Shown here piece after piece: positions 7,972 through 18,040 of a DNA stretch of 64,000 nucleotides. The notes below the pieces were generated by a model. That model saw only the letters and a program-made list of their open reading frames with translations. It was not told the DNA's origin and did not search any database. Position 1 is the stretch's first letter; each line of letters opens with the position of its first letter. The stretch comes from Candidatus Thermochlorobacteriaceae bacterium. Its GTDB lineage: Bacteria > Bacteroidota > Chlorobiia > Chlorobiales > Thermochlorobacteraceae. A program made the position numbers and the translations under genes. The DNA lies in contig JAJUFC010000012.1 of NCBI GenBank assembly GCA_029263855.1, forward strand, positions 44,242-108,241. The letters are read 5' to 3'.

Positions 7972-8859
7972 ATGACTTCTCGTTACATCTCGCCAAAGAC
8001 GCTTGCAACACTCAAAGGGCTGAATTTGATTGCAAAAACGGTCGTCGACGGCTTTATGCTCGGCTTGCACCAAAGCAAACGAAGCGGCGCAGGGTTAGAA
8101 TTCAGCGAATATCGCCCGTATCAAATTGGCGACGATTTGCGGAGACTGGATTGGAAACTTGTTGCGCGTTCCGACAAATTTTTCGTGCGCAACTCCGAAG
8201 TGGAAACCAGCATCGCAGTTCGGATACTGCTCGATGCAAGTGCTTCCATGCAACACGAAGAAGACGGCATTACGAAGTTTGATTACGCACGCTGGCTTTC
8301 AGCATCGCTCTGCTATCTCGCCCACCAACAAGGTGACGCAATCGGACTGTATGCCGTTCAAAATTGCATTACCCACGTGCCTGCACATCATGATAAAAAT
8401 CAACTCAAAAAAATTTTTAGCACATTAGAAACGCTGACCCCGCAAGGACGATGGGCGGAACAAACCCAACTCGAAGCACTGCTCTCGCGTTCAAAACGAC
8501 GTGAAATCACCATTTTCATCAGCGATATGAACGAACACGCCGATGAAATCGTCTCTGCGCTCTACGCTTATTCAAGACTCAAAAACGAAGTGCTACTGTT
8601 TCATCTTGTCGGCGAAAAAGAACTCGATTTTAACTACAAGGGCGAGGTTGAGTTCGAGGACTTGGAGACAGGAGAAATCGTGAAAGTTAATGCGGAAACT
8701 GCCAAAGCGCAGTATCAAACAGCCATGCGTAATCGCCTGCAAACCCTTGAAAAATCAATGCAAGCGGAGCAAATCGCCTGTCAACGATTTATGATTCAAG
8801 AGCCGCTCGACGATGCCTTACGCAAATTTTTAACTGCCCGAAATCGCCTTCCGAAATGA
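7972..8859 (+). CDS. DUF58 domain protein (von Willebrand-A-like)
   Basis: A 295-residue protein with the DUF58 signature near residues 40-70: HQSKRSGAGLEFSEYRPY, then GDDLRRLDWKLVAR. A vWA-like metal-site motif LLDASASM (DxSxS) lies near residue 89. DUF58 proteins are usually encoded next to MoxR AAA+ ATPases and Bat/vWA membrane proteins and are thought to act with them in envelope protein maturation. Here it is the first of four coupled genes (ATGA overlap with the next), and no MoxR gene is within the window. Confidence 0.88.
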   Translation: MTSRYISPKTLATLKGLNLIAKTVVDGFMLGLHQSKRSGAGLEFSEYRPYQIGDDLRRLDWKLVARSDKFFVRNSEVETSIAVRILLDASASMQHEEDGITKFDYARWLSASLCYLAHQQGDAIGLYAVQNCITHVPAHHDKNQLKKIFSTLETLTPQGRWAEQTQLEALLSRSKRREITIFISDMNEHADEIVSALYAYSRLKNEVLLFHLVGEKELDFNYKGEVEFEDLETGEIVKVNAETAKAQYQTAMRNRLQTLEKSMQAEQIACQRFMIQEPLDDALRKFLTARNRLPK

Positions 8860-10088
8860 ACTTGCTTTATCCGATTTACCTTTGGTCGCTTCTTTTGCTC
8901 TTCATTCCGATTGCAATTCATCTCTTTTCAAAAAACAATCCTGCAAGAATCAAAATCGGAAGCATAAAGTTGTTGGAGCGCGTCGAAACGCGAAATTTTC
9001 GCCGCATAAAGTTTCATGATGGTGTCCTGTTTGCACTTCGCGCGCTGATTTTTGCACTGCTTTCTGTTTTAATGGCATCGCCTGAAATTGCTTGTAAATA
9101 CAAGGCTTCCGAGAACGGCTGGATTTTAATCGAGCCATCAATTCGCCTCGATGAACAGCCAAAAGAATTTCATCAACGCCTCGATTCTCTGCAAAAAGCA
9201 GGATACGAAATGCGCGTGCTTGCGACCGCCTTTCCAAAAACTGTAGAAAGCGGAGTAAACACAAAGTTGGATTTATGGTCGCTCCTTGCGGAAGCCGATA
9301 AAGCAAATGCGGACACACTCGCGTTTTTTGTCGTATCGTCTCTTCAAGAAAATTCACTGCGAGGAAAGCGTCCTACGCTCTCGCGCGACGTTCGTTGGAT
9401 TGACGCAAACGCAGAAGAAACAACGTGGATTGAACGCATCGCGCAACTTTCAGACGATTCGCTCTTTATTGCGATTGGAATAAGTTCGGCAAGCGAAACA
9501 CGCTTCGAGCATCTTATCGCGCCAATGCCCAATAAGACGACCGTCGCTCCACCAATTGAACTAACAAGACAAGGCGACAGCCTTTCGGTGAATCTCGTTT
9601 CAAAGCTGAACGAAAAGCGATGGCTTTCGCTGACGAAAAAAGAAACATGGTGCATTGTGTATGATGAGCACTTCACGACGATGCTTCCTTACGTTGAACG
9701 AGCCGTGAAAGCAATCGCACAATTTTCGCTGACAAAAATTTCAGTGGAAGTGAAAAAACAAACAGAGTGGCAGCGTGAAGCGGAGTCGCAAATAATTTGG
9801 CTATGCAAGAGCGAGCCGCCCGAATACCCGAAACTGCTTGATGCGCGAGCCTTTACAGGCGAATCATTTTTTGATGAACAGTTCATTCACGCGCTTTCTG
9901 AATCACTGCTTCCCGAAAGCGTGAGCGAAAACGACGTGCGCAAAGTGTCAAGCCAAATGGCAACGCCGATAACACATCGCGCACCCAAAACCTTTGAAGA
10001 GACAAAGCATTCACTCGTGTTTCCGATTTGGATTTTTGTAACGCTTCTTGTTGGACTTGAACGATGGATAGCCTTCTCAAAAGAATAG
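8856..10088 (+). CDS. BatA-domain (aerotolerance-type) membrane protein
   Basis: A 410-residue protein. The N-terminus (YPIYLWSLLLLFIPIAIHLF, then the RRIKFHDGVLFALRALIFALL segment) matches the two-helix BatA N-terminal domain. A third membrane segment lies near the C-terminus (PIWIFVTLLVGLERW). The roughly 300 residues between them would face the periplasm and show no recognisable catalytic motif. I do not see an intact MIDAS motif, so it is not a typical vWA-bearing BatA. It overlaps both neighbours (4 and 25 bp), which implies coordinated translation. Confidence 0.75.
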   Translation: MNLLYPIYLWSLLLLFIPIAIHLFSKNNPARIKIGSIKLLERVETRNFRRIKFHDGVLFALRALIFALLSVLMASPEIACKYKASENGWILIEPSIRLDEQPKEFHQRLDSLQKAGYEMRVLATAFPKTVESGVNTKLDLWSLLAEADKANADTLAFFVVSSLQENSLRGKRPTLSRDVRWIDANAEETTWIERIAQLSDDSLFIAIGISSASETRFEHLIAPMPNKTTVAPPIELTRQGDSLSVNLVSKLNEKRWLSLTKKETWCIVYDEHFTTMLPYVERAVKAIAQFSLTKISVEVKKQTEWQREAESQIIWLCKSEPPEYPKLLDARAFTGESFFDEQFIHALSESLLPESVSENDVRKVSSQMATPITHRAPKTFEETKHSLVFPIWIFVTLLVGLERWIAFSKE

Positions 10089-12250
10089 AGACCGATTGGC
10101 GAAACGCCCTGCAGCTGAATGCACTCTTGAACAGCCTTGCGCTGTCGCTCTTTTTCGGTGCGTTGGCATGGCGACTTTTGAGTGAAATCGATGCCGTAAT
10201 TGTTGCGGCAATTTTGTTCGTGGTTGGCTTCGCGCTCTTTCGTGAAAAATATCAAATAACGACTCAAACGATTATTCGCGAACTTAACCGATTGCCTGAA
10301 TGTGAGCATAGTGCGGAACTGCTCTTGAACGCGCCCGAAGAACTTTCATTCCTCGCAAGGCTTCAACGCCGAAAAGTATCGGAGTGGTTGGAAAAGCAAA
10401 CAGGGAAGCGCGTGCGTCCAAACGAGTGGCGAAAAAATTTATTATGGTTTGGAGCAAGTGTTGCCTTGTCGGCACTTATCGCTGTTCTTCCGAAAACGAA
10501 ATTGGAGCAACCACAATCCCGCGAGCAAACATTCATAAGCACTACGCCGTCTCTGAACATCGAGAAACTCGAAGTGCAAATTGAGCCGCCACGATACACT
10601 GCGAAACCTAAACGTGTTCAAGCCTCGCTCAACATGCTTGCCGAAGAACATGCAATCGTTCGATGGACGCTCAAACTCAATCGCGACTGCGAGCAAGTGA
10701 AATTGGCGACAGTTTCAGGCGATACCCTTCGCTTCAAGCACGAAACAGAGCGCACCTATCGCGCTGAAATGAAAGTCGAACAAAGCGAACTTTACACGCT
10801 GTTGATAGACGAGTTTGTTTCAGAGGTTGCAACGATAGAGGTGCAAAAAGATTTGCCGCCCGCTGTGAGCGTGCTTTTGCCGACCTCGCGCACGGAATTT
10901 GCGTCGCCCGATTCCGCACGGCTGTTCATCAAAGTCGCAATCAGCGACGACTACAAAATCCGAAAAACACATCTGGTTCTAACCACAGCCAAAGGCAAAG
11001 GCGAAGCCGTCAAGTTCAAAAGCGATACGATTCAACTTTCTCCAACATCAAAATTTGAAAACACGATTGAGCAATACGAAACAACGCTCAACTTGAAAAA
11101 TTACGACCTAACCTACGGCGACGAATGTTACTTCTTCATCGAAGCCTGCGACAATCGCGAGCCAAAGCCGAACTGCACGCGCTCTGAAACTTACTTCGCA
11201 AAAATTTTAGACACCCTTCAAACGACTTCAAGCGAAAGCATCGCAATGCCTGTTTTGCGTCTTCCGACTTACTTCCGCAGCCAACGGCAACTCATCATCG
11301 ATACGGAAAGACTTATCTCGGAAAAAAAATCGCTTGAACCACCGCTATTCCGAACGCAAAGCGAAAATTTAGGAGTTGAGCAAAAACTCTTGCGCCTGCG
11401 TTACGGAAAGTTTCTCGGCGAAGAACTCGCGATAAGCATTGGCGAAACGGAAAACGAACAACGCGCGAAAATCATGCGCGATACTTCAACAAACCCAATC
11501 GTGAAACTGCAAAAGCAAGCGGCGGCAAGAGTGCCAAAAGTGGACGAGGGACACAATCACAACGAACAAGCACAACCCGCGCAAAGCGTTGATGCACTTG
11601 TCGATCCGTATATGCACCGACACGATATTGAAGAAGCGGCTACCTTTTTTTCCGAACCCATCAAGCAACAACTCAAAGCCACGCTTGCCGAAATGTGGGA
11701 GGCGGAAAAATTTCTGCGCCTTTCTCAACCTGAACGCGCTTTGCCACACGAATACAAAGCCTTGCAATGCTTAAAAGAACTTCAACAACAAGCGCGCGTC
11801 TATGTTGAAAAATCAGGCTTCGAGCCGACACCCATTGAAGAAGCTCGTCTGCGCTTGACGGGCGATAACGCCAAAATCAAATCTACTCGAAGCGTTGAAA
11901 CGCGCAACTTGAACGATTCTTTGGAAGTGATAAAAAACGCACTCAACATTTTGAACGACGGCAAAAAGACATTTTCAAATGATGAAATCGCGAAGCTCGA
12001 AGACGCGGGAAAAACTTTCGCGCAATTCGCGCTTGAAAAAAACTTGAAAGAACTTTCAGCGCTGCAATCGCTTCGACAAATCATTAGCGATGCGAAAGCA
12101 GGGAGAGCCTGTTCGCAAGAAGAAGTGTTGCGAGTTCAACGGGCGTTCAGCGATGTGCTTCCTGTGCCGTATCAACTGCCGAAATCGGAGCACGCGGGAA
12201 AGTCGCAACTGACACAACGCTATTTCCAATTGCTAAACGAAAAACGATAA
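10064..12250 (+). CDS. DUF4175-like large membrane protein
   Basis: A 728-residue protein with two membrane helices near residues 25-60 and a third near 125-145. A large soluble region follows that contains a beta-rich segment with SVLLPTSRTEF and VAISDDYKIRK, typical of the DUF4175 family. The C-terminal half is helical and charged with coiled-coil character. Function is not established; family members commonly sit beside DUF58/BatA genes, as here. It begins 25 bp inside the preceding gene and ends with a TAATG overlap with the next. Confidence 0.65.
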   Translation: MDSLLKRIETDWRNALQLNALLNSLALSLFFGALAWRLLSEIDAVIVAAILFVVGFALFREKYQITTQTIIRELNRLPECEHSAELLLNAPEELSFLARLQRRKVSEWLEKQTGKRVRPNEWRKNLLWFGASVALSALIAVLPKTKLEQPQSREQTFISTTPSLNIEKLEVQIEPPRYTAKPKRVQASLNMLAEEHAIVRWTLKLNRDCEQVKLATVSGDTLRFKHETERTYRAEMKVEQSELYTLLIDEFVSEVATIEVQKDLPPAVSVLLPTSRTEFASPDSARLFIKVAISDDYKIRKTHLVLTTAKGKGEAVKFKSDTIQLSPTSKFENTIEQYETTLNLKNYDLTYGDECYFFIEACDNREPKPNCTRSETYFAKILDTLQTTSSESIAMPVLRLPTYFRSQRQLIIDTERLISEKKSLEPPLFRTQSENLGVEQKLLRLRYGKFLGEELAISIGETENEQRAKIMRDTSTNPIVKLQKQAAARVPKVDEGHNHNEQAQPAQSVDALVDPYMHRHDIEEAATFFSEPIKQQLKATLAEMWEAEKFLRLSQPERALPHEYKALQCLKELQQQARVYVEKSGFEPTPIEEARLRLTGDNAKIKSTRSVETRNLNDSLEVIKNALNILNDGKKTFSNDEIAKLEDAGKTFAQFALEKNLKELSALQSLRQIISDAKAGRACSQEEVLRVQRAFSDVLPVPYQLPKSEHAGKSQLTQRYFQLLNEKR

Positions 12251-14010
12251 TGCCGATTGTCTTTCAAGCAGAGGGCTGGCAAATCGCGGTTGTGCTTTCG
12301 CTGTGCGCAATGCTTGCAACAATGATGTTGACAAAAGAACTGCGCCGCACGGCGAAAAAACGCTTGTGGCTTCGTTTGGGATTAAGTGTCATCGCCATTC
12401 TCGCGCTCGCACTGTTAGGGCTTGAACCCGCGTACCTTGTGCAAACGCCACCGAAGAAAATCGCACTGCTCACCGACACGATGAGTTCCGAACGCTTGGA
12501 CTCTTTAATCGAGACTAATGCCTTTGAAATTTTTTCGCTCAATCCGAATCCGCGAGCGACGCACATCCAAGATGCAGGTTTTTTGGCGAGAAATTTTCCA
12601 ACAAGTGAAATTCACATATTCGGCAACGGACTGAATAAGGTTGATTTAACAAGGCTTCATGGACATCAACTCTTTTTTCATCAATCTGAGCCGCCGAAAG
12701 GCATTGTCGACCTGCAAGCCGTTCAGAGCCTTACGCTTGGCGACGTGTTGCGAGTGAAAGGACTTGTTCGAGGAACATTTCAGCGATTAGCGTTTCGGGC
12801 AAATGGAATGCTTATTGATTCGCTTTCAAACTTGCAGGACAAAACGCCGTTTGAATTTTCATTCATGCCTAAGCAGTTGGGCAAACAGAATCTTGCGCTT
12901 GTGCTTGATGGCAAAGAAGAGAAGTGGGGCGTTTGTGTGTTGCCCGCTAAGCCTTTGTCGTTGCTTGTTCTGCAATCAAAGCCAACCTTTGAAATCAAGT
13001 ATCTGAAAAATTTTCTGACCGAAAGAGGCTACCGTTTTGCAATGCGCGTCAAGGTTGGAAAGGAGCGATACCGTGAAGAGTTTTGGAATATGCAAAGCCA
13101 ATCGCTCGCGCCGCTTTCGCGCAAAATACTGTCGCGATTTGACATCGTGATGATTGACGCAGAAACATTGGCATCGCTGACGCCGTCGGAGCGAACAGCG
13201 TTGGAAAAGACGATTGAGCAAGAAGGTTTAGGCGTGTTCATCACCGAGAGGGATAGCGTGCTGCTCCGAGAGCCGTCGCTCAAAATTGTTCAGCCGTTCC
13301 GATTTCGCGTGCATCGAGCAAGAGAGCAATCTATTCGTTGGAATCAATTCGAATCGCCGCCCATTTCGTTAGACGCCATCGTGATTCTGCCTGACTTTGG
13401 CGTGCAGTCGCTTCTTGAAGATTCAGACGGGCGGAGCGTTGCCGCCTTTCATCAAAAGGGATTTGGCAGAATTGCAATAAGCCTTGTTGAGAATGCGTAT
13501 CAATGGCGATTGGAGGGAAAGGCAAGTGTTTATGCGGCGTATTGGGCGCATCTTTTATCGGCTATTGCAAAACGAGCAAATGAAACAGCAATACAAGTTC
13601 CAAGCATCAGCATGGTTCATGAACCGATTGAATTTCAAATTCAAACTGCGATAAATTCGCCGCATCTGGTCATACAAGAACTTTCACAAGAAACATCTGT
13701 GCCGCTTCGCCAAGAAGTGCTAAATCCAATAGTTTGGCGTGGGCGATATTGGGCAAGCGAAAGCGGGTGGATTGCGTTCAAAGTCAATAGCGGAGAAGAG
13801 TTTTGGGCGTTTATTTCGGACGAAACGATGTTCGAATCGTTGCGAAAAGAAAGGCGTCGGAAAGAAACTCTGAAAGCCGTGCAACACAATGGCGTTGAGC
13901 AACGAAGTGCCGAGATGAAACATCTTGAATGCGACACGCGCGTGAGGCTCTTGTGCGCCTTGTGTTTGATGTTGGCAATCGCGGGGCTTTGGGCGGAGCG
14001 AAAAGTCTAA
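12250..14010 (+). CDS. Membrane protein of the DUF58/BatA operon, unknown function
   Basis: A 586-residue protein. Two N-terminal membrane helices (about residues 8-25 and 40-60) are followed by a roughly 480-residue extracytoplasmic region and a C-terminal helix (LLCALCLMLAIAGLWAE). The middle region (DIVMIDAETL, then a segment ending GFGRIAISLVENAYQW) resembles the glutamine-amidotransferase-like fold found in Bat-operon membrane proteins. No catalytic Cys triad is evident. It is the fourth and last gene of the coupled set. The topology mirrors BatA-type proteins, which suggests an envelope complex with its neighbours; this is inference. Confidence 0.6.
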   Translation: MPIVFQAEGWQIAVVLSLCAMLATMMLTKELRRTAKKRLWLRLGLSVIAILALALLGLEPAYLVQTPPKKIALLTDTMSSERLDSLIETNAFEIFSLNPNPRATHIQDAGFLARNFPTSEIHIFGNGLNKVDLTRLHGHQLFFHQSEPPKGIVDLQAVQSLTLGDVLRVKGLVRGTFQRLAFRANGMLIDSLSNLQDKTPFEFSFMPKQLGKQNLALVLDGKEEKWGVCVLPAKPLSLLVLQSKPTFEIKYLKNFLTERGYRFAMRVKVGKERYREEFWNMQSQSLAPLSRKILSRFDIVMIDAETLASLTPSERTALEKTIEQEGLGVFITERDSVLLREPSLKIVQPFRFRVHRAREQSIRWNQFESPPISLDAIVILPDFGVQSLLEDSDGRSVAAFHQKGFGRIAISLVENAYQWRLEGKASVYAAYWAHLLSAIAKRANETAIQVPSISMVHEPIEFQIQTAINSPHLVIQELSQETSVPLRQEVLNPIVWRGRYWASESGWIAFKVNSGEEFWAFISDETMFESLRKERRRKETLKAVQHNGVEQRSAEMKHLECDTRVRLLCALCLMLAIAGLWAERKV

Positions 14011-14029
14011 CGATTGTCCTTGAAAAATG

Positions 14030-14037
14030 TAAATTTG
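14030..14037 (+). promoter_or_regulatory. Candidate -7 element for the PBP1 gene
   Basis: TAAATTTG matches TAnnTTTG and lies 70 bases before the penicillin-binding protein start. No TTG occurs at the expected 19-21-base spacing, so support is limited. Confidence 0.3.
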
Positions 14038-14107
14038 CGCCGAAATAAAATCGGCTGAAAAGTTACCTATCTACGCCAAAAATTTGGAGCAAAAAGTTGA
14101 TTGAAGC

Positions 14108-16453
14108 ATGAACGATAAAAGCGAACACAATCCAAAAGACGACACAAAAGACGACGCTTACAGTTCTGACTTGCGAGAACGCTATCTCAACGACCCGACC
14201 TATCGGCGCCGACTTGCCGCACGTCGCAAGTGGAGAGAGCGAATTTACACCGTCTCGCTTGCCGCTGTTTTCCTGATTTTCGTTTCTGCTATTGGAATAA
14301 TGATTTATTGGTCTACCGACCTGCCGAGCCTTGAACAGTTGGAAAATCCGAAACCACAATTAGCGACCGAAGTTTATTCCTACGACGGCGTGTTGCTGAC
14401 GAAATTTTTCATGGAAAATCGCACCGTTGTTCCGTTGGATTCGATTTCCAAAAATTTAATCAACGCCTTAATTGCAACGGAAGATGTTGAGTTTTACAAT
14501 CACTGGGGATTGAACTTGCGTCGCCTTGCGATTGCGATGGTTGAAAACATTGGTCGGGTTGCCAGCGGCAGACGCGCGCACGGTGCATCAACGATTACGC
14601 AACAATTAGCGAAGAATTTATGGCTCACGCCAGCACGCCACATCAAGCGCAAAGTGCAAGAACTGATGATTGCCATTCAAATCGAGCGCACCTATACCAA
14701 AAACGAAATTCTCGAGCTTTACCTCAATACGGTCTATTTCGGAAAAGGGGCTTACGGCGCGGAAGCGGCGGCTTGGACTTACTTTGCAAAGCCTGCTTCC
14801 AAACTAACTGTAAGCGAAAGCGCGACGCTGATTGGAATTCTCAAAAGTCCCGAAGATTACAACCCCGTCGATAACATTCAAATCTCAAAAAAGCGTCGAG
14901 ACTTGATTTTGGATTTAATGGTCAAAGCCGAAATTCTGTCTGATGTGCAAGCGGTCAAAGAGAAAGCAAAGCCGATTGAACTCAAATTCACGCCCGTTAC
15001 CGATAGAGGGATTGCGCCATATTTCACCGAGTATGTCCGACAGCAACTCAAAAAAGAAGCGGCGAAGTTTAAGTTTGATGTGTTCCGAGATGGTTTAATC
15101 GTAACCACAACGCTCGACTCGCGCATGCAAGCCTATGCCGAAAAAGCCTATAATGAGCATGTGAAATTTTTGCAAGAGAAGATTGAGAAGTCATGGAATT
15201 GGAAATCGCGAAAAGGTCAGGAGTTGCAAGAAAAATTTGTCAAAGAGTCGGAGCGGTTCAAGCAGTTGGTTGAAAGCGGCGTATCAGAAAAGGAAGCGGC
15301 TGAACGGCTGAAAGCAGATAAACGCTGGCTCGATAGCCTGCTCGCCGAAAAACTCGTTGTCCAAGCGGCAATGGTGGCGATTGAGCCTTCAACGGGGCAC
15401 ATCAAAGCATGGGTTGGTGGCAGAGATTTTGAGAAATACAAACTCGACCACGTTTGGCAAGCGCGCCGCCAGCCCGGCTCGACCTTCAAGCCGTTTGTTT
15501 ATACGGTTGCGATTGACAAAGGCATTCCGCCGAGTTATCAACTGCTCAATCAACCGATTGCCATTCAAACGACCATCAACGCAAAAGACCGCGTTTGGAC
15601 GCCGAAGAATGCGGATAACGAAATTGGCGGATTTACCTCGCTGCGCGATGCGCTGAAAAATTCGCTTAACTACGTAACCGTGCGTTTGGCACAGCAACAC
15701 GTTCCGCCTGAAGAAATTATCAAGTATGCTAAAAAAATGGGCATTAGTTCGCCGCTCCGACAAGACCTTTCACTCGCACTGGGCACATCAGAAGTAACGC
15801 CGCTTGAACTCACCAGTGCCTACAGCACCTTTGCCAACAACGGCGTTCATGTTGAGCCAATCGCCATTTTGCGAGTTGATGATAAGTTTTCAAGCACGAT
15901 TGCCAGTTACAAAACTGACCGATGGGAAGCCATCAGCCGAGAGACGAACTATGTGATGGTTTCAATGCTCAAATCTGTGATGGACGGTGGCACAGGCTCT
16001 TCGGCGCGATTCCGATACAACTTCCGTTTAGAAGCCGGCGGCAAAACAGGCACCACGCAAAACAACGCTGACGCTTGGTTTATGGGCATTACACCGCAAT
16101 TAGCCTGCGGCATCTGGACAGGCTTCGACGATATGCGAATCCAATACACTTCAATGGAATACGGTCAAGGCTCTCGCGCCGCCTTGCCGATATGGGCAAA
16201 CTTCATGAAAGCCTGTTACGAAGATAAATCGCTTGGCTTGCAACCCCGCTATTTCTTGAAACCTGAACGAGTTCAAGGTAGACTTGTCTCAAAAAAGAGC
16301 GGACGCTTTACTGAATCAGGGACGCCTGACGCATATGTGGAATACTTCATCGATGCAAGTCTTAAACGCTATGCGTCGCTTTATGGCTCGTCGGATACGC
16401 TCTCGTTGCCGCAATCAATTCCGACGAAAAAGCGCGGCGAAGGGCAGTTCTGA
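14108..16453 (+). CDS. mrcA: Class A penicillin-binding protein 1A (peptidoglycan glycosyltransferase/transpeptidase)
   Basis: A 781-residue bifunctional peptidoglycan synthase. A cytoplasmic tail precedes one membrane anchor (about 41-63). The GT51 domain follows with ATEDVEFYNHWG (catalytic Glu), GASTITQQLAKN and the RKVQELMIAIQIER segment. The transpeptidase domain has GSTFKPF (SxxK, Ser near 458), NSLNYVT (SxN near 518) and GGKTGTT (near 642). All three penicillin-binding motifs are intact, so the protein should bind beta-lactams. The C-terminal tail is short. guaA follows after 24 bases. Confidence 0.95.
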   Translation: MNDKSEHNPKDDTKDDAYSSDLRERYLNDPTYRRRLAARRKWRERIYTVSLAAVFLIFVSAIGIMIYWSTDLPSLEQLENPKPQLATEVYSYDGVLLTKFFMENRTVVPLDSISKNLINALIATEDVEFYNHWGLNLRRLAIAMVENIGRVASGRRAHGASTITQQLAKNLWLTPARHIKRKVQELMIAIQIERTYTKNEILELYLNTVYFGKGAYGAEAAAWTYFAKPASKLTVSESATLIGILKSPEDYNPVDNIQISKKRRDLILDLMVKAEILSDVQAVKEKAKPIELKFTPVTDRGIAPYFTEYVRQQLKKEAAKFKFDVFRDGLIVTTTLDSRMQAYAEKAYNEHVKFLQEKIEKSWNWKSRKGQELQEKFVKESERFKQLVESGVSEKEAAERLKADKRWLDSLLAEKLVVQAAMVAIEPSTGHIKAWVGGRDFEKYKLDHVWQARRQPGSTFKPFVYTVAIDKGIPPSYQLLNQPIAIQTTINAKDRVWTPKNADNEIGGFTSLRDALKNSLNYVTVRLAQQHVPPEEIIKYAKKMGISSPLRQDLSLALGTSEVTPLELTSAYSTFANNGVHVEPIAILRVDDKFSSTIASYKTDRWEAISRETNYVMVSMLKSVMDGGTGSSARFRYNFRLEAGGKTGTTQNNADAWFMGITPQLACGIWTGFDDMRIQYTSMEYGQGSRAALPIWANFMKACYEDKSLGLQPRYFLKPERVQGRLVSKKSGRFTESGTPDAYVEYFIDASLKRYASLYGSSDTLSLPQSIPTKKRGEGQF

Positions 16454-16477
16454 ATCAATATCAACACATCAAAAACC

Positions 16478-18019
16478 ATGCTTCCATCTGTCATTGTGCT
16501 TGACTTCGGTTCGCAATACACCCAACTCATTGCAAGGCGTGTGCGCGAACTCGGTGTCTATTGTGAAATTTTTCCCTATCACACGCCCGCCGAAAAAATT
16601 AAATCGTTGAATCCAAAAGCCTTGATTTTTTCAGGCGGACCGTCGAGCGTTTACGAAAAGTTCGCCCCGAAGCCCGACGAAAAAATTTACGACCTTCACC
16701 TTCCAACGCTGGGTATTTGTTACGGATTGCAAACCATCGCGCAACACTTCGGCGGCAAAGTCGAGAACGCGCGAAAGCGTGAGTTCGGACGTGCGAAAAT
16801 TGCGATTATGCAACTAAACGGCGCATCAAAAAATCACCTGTTCAAAAATATCGACGATTCAGAGGTGTGGATGTCGCATGGCGATAAGGTTACAAAACTG
16901 CCGCCGAACTTCGTCGTAACGGCGCGAAGCGAAAACGCGGAAATGTGTGCCGTTGAAATGATTTCCAACACCGAAAAAATTTACGGTGTACAGTTTCACC
17001 CCGAAGTGCATCATACGCAGTATGGAAGAGAGATTCTCGCCAATTTTCTCTTTGAAATTGCAAGCTTGAAAAAAGATTGGTCGACGAAAAATTTTATCGA
17101 GCAAGAAATTCAAAAAATGCGCGAAAGCGTGGGCAAAGAAAAAGTTGTCTGCGCGCTTTCGGGCGGCGTGGATTCAACAGTGGCGGCGGTGCTGGTGTCG
17201 AGAGCCATTGGCAAAAATTTGAAATGCGTGTTCGTCGATAACGGCTTGCTCCGAAAAAACGAAGCCAAAGAAGTCCGAAATGCCTTGAAAACATTAGGCT
17301 TGCGGCTCGATTTCGTCGATGCAAGCAACCTTTTTCTGAAACGATTGAAAGGTGTCGCCAATCCTGAACAGAAGCGAAAAATCATCGGAAAAACTTTCAT
17401 CGAAGTCTTCGAAGCGCATATCGACCGCGAAAAATTTTTAGTGCAAGGCACACTGTACCCTGACGTAATTGAGAGCGTTTCTGTGAAAGGACCTTCGCAA
17501 ACTATCAAGACGCATCATAACGTTGGCGGATTGCCAAAGCGAATGAAACTTAAACTCATTGAGCCACTTCGCGAATTGTTCAAAGATGAAGTGCGCGAGG
17601 TTGGAAAGTTGCTCGGCGTGCATGAGGAGATTTTAGGGCGGCATCCGTTCCCTGGTCCTGGTCTTGCGGTGCGCATTTTGGGTTCAGTAACCAAAGAGCG
17701 ATGCGATTTGCTCCGTGAAGCCGATTCAATTTTCATTTCTGAACTTAAAGCACAAGGGCTATATCACAAGGTCTGGCAAGCCTTTACGGTGCTCCTGCCC
17801 ATAAACACCGTTGGCGTGATGGGCGATAATCGCACCTACGAAAACGCGGTTGCGCTTCGCGCCGTAACTTCCACCGACGGCATGACGGCGGATTGGGCGC
17901 ACTTACCTTACGATTTTCTTGCGCACGTCTCCAACCGAATTATCAACGAAGTGCGCGGCATCAATCGCGTTACTTACGACATTAGTTCAAAGCCGCCTGC
18001 CACGATTGAGTGGGAATAA
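16478..18019 (+). CDS. guaA: GMP synthase (glutamine-hydrolysing)
   Basis: This enzyme converts XMP to GMP using glutamine and ATP, the last step of guanine nucleotide synthesis. At 513 residues it has the usual length. The class I amidotransferase domain shows GICYGLQ (nucleophile Cys) and [10 protein letters not shown] (His/Glu). The ATP pyrophosphatase domain has the P-loop SGGVDST near residue 230. The C-terminal dimerisation domain ends [17 protein letters not shown], the canonical GuaA tail. It may be co-transcribed with the penicillin-binding protein gene before it and the AtuA-family gene 21 bases after it. Confidence 0.97.
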   Translation: MLPSVIVLDFGSQYTQLIARRVRELGVYCEIFPYHTPAEKIKSLNPKALIFSGGPSSVYEKFAPKPDEKIYDLHLPTLGICYGLQTIAQHFGGKVENARKREFGRAKIAIMQLNGASKNHLFKNIDDSEVWMSHGDKVTKLPPNFVVTARSENAEMCAVEMISNTEKIYGVQFHPEVHHTQYGREILANFLFEIASLKKDWSTKNFIEQEIQKMRESVGKEKVVCALSGGVDSTVAAVLVSRAIGKNLKCVFVDNGLLRKNEAKEVRNALKTLGLRLDFVDASNLFLKRLKGVANPEQKRKIIGKTFIEVFEAHIDREKFLVQGTLYPDVIESVSVKGPSQTIKTHHNVGGLPKRMKLKLIEPLRELFKDEVREVGKLLGVHEEILGRHPFPGPGLAVRILGSVTKERCDLLREADSIFISELKAQGLYHKVWQAFTVLLPINTVGVMGDNRTYENAVALRAVTSTDGMTADWAHLPYDFLAHVSNRIINEVRGINRVTYDISSKPPATIEWE

Positions 18020-18040
18020 CTCGCAACAAAATTAACTGCT

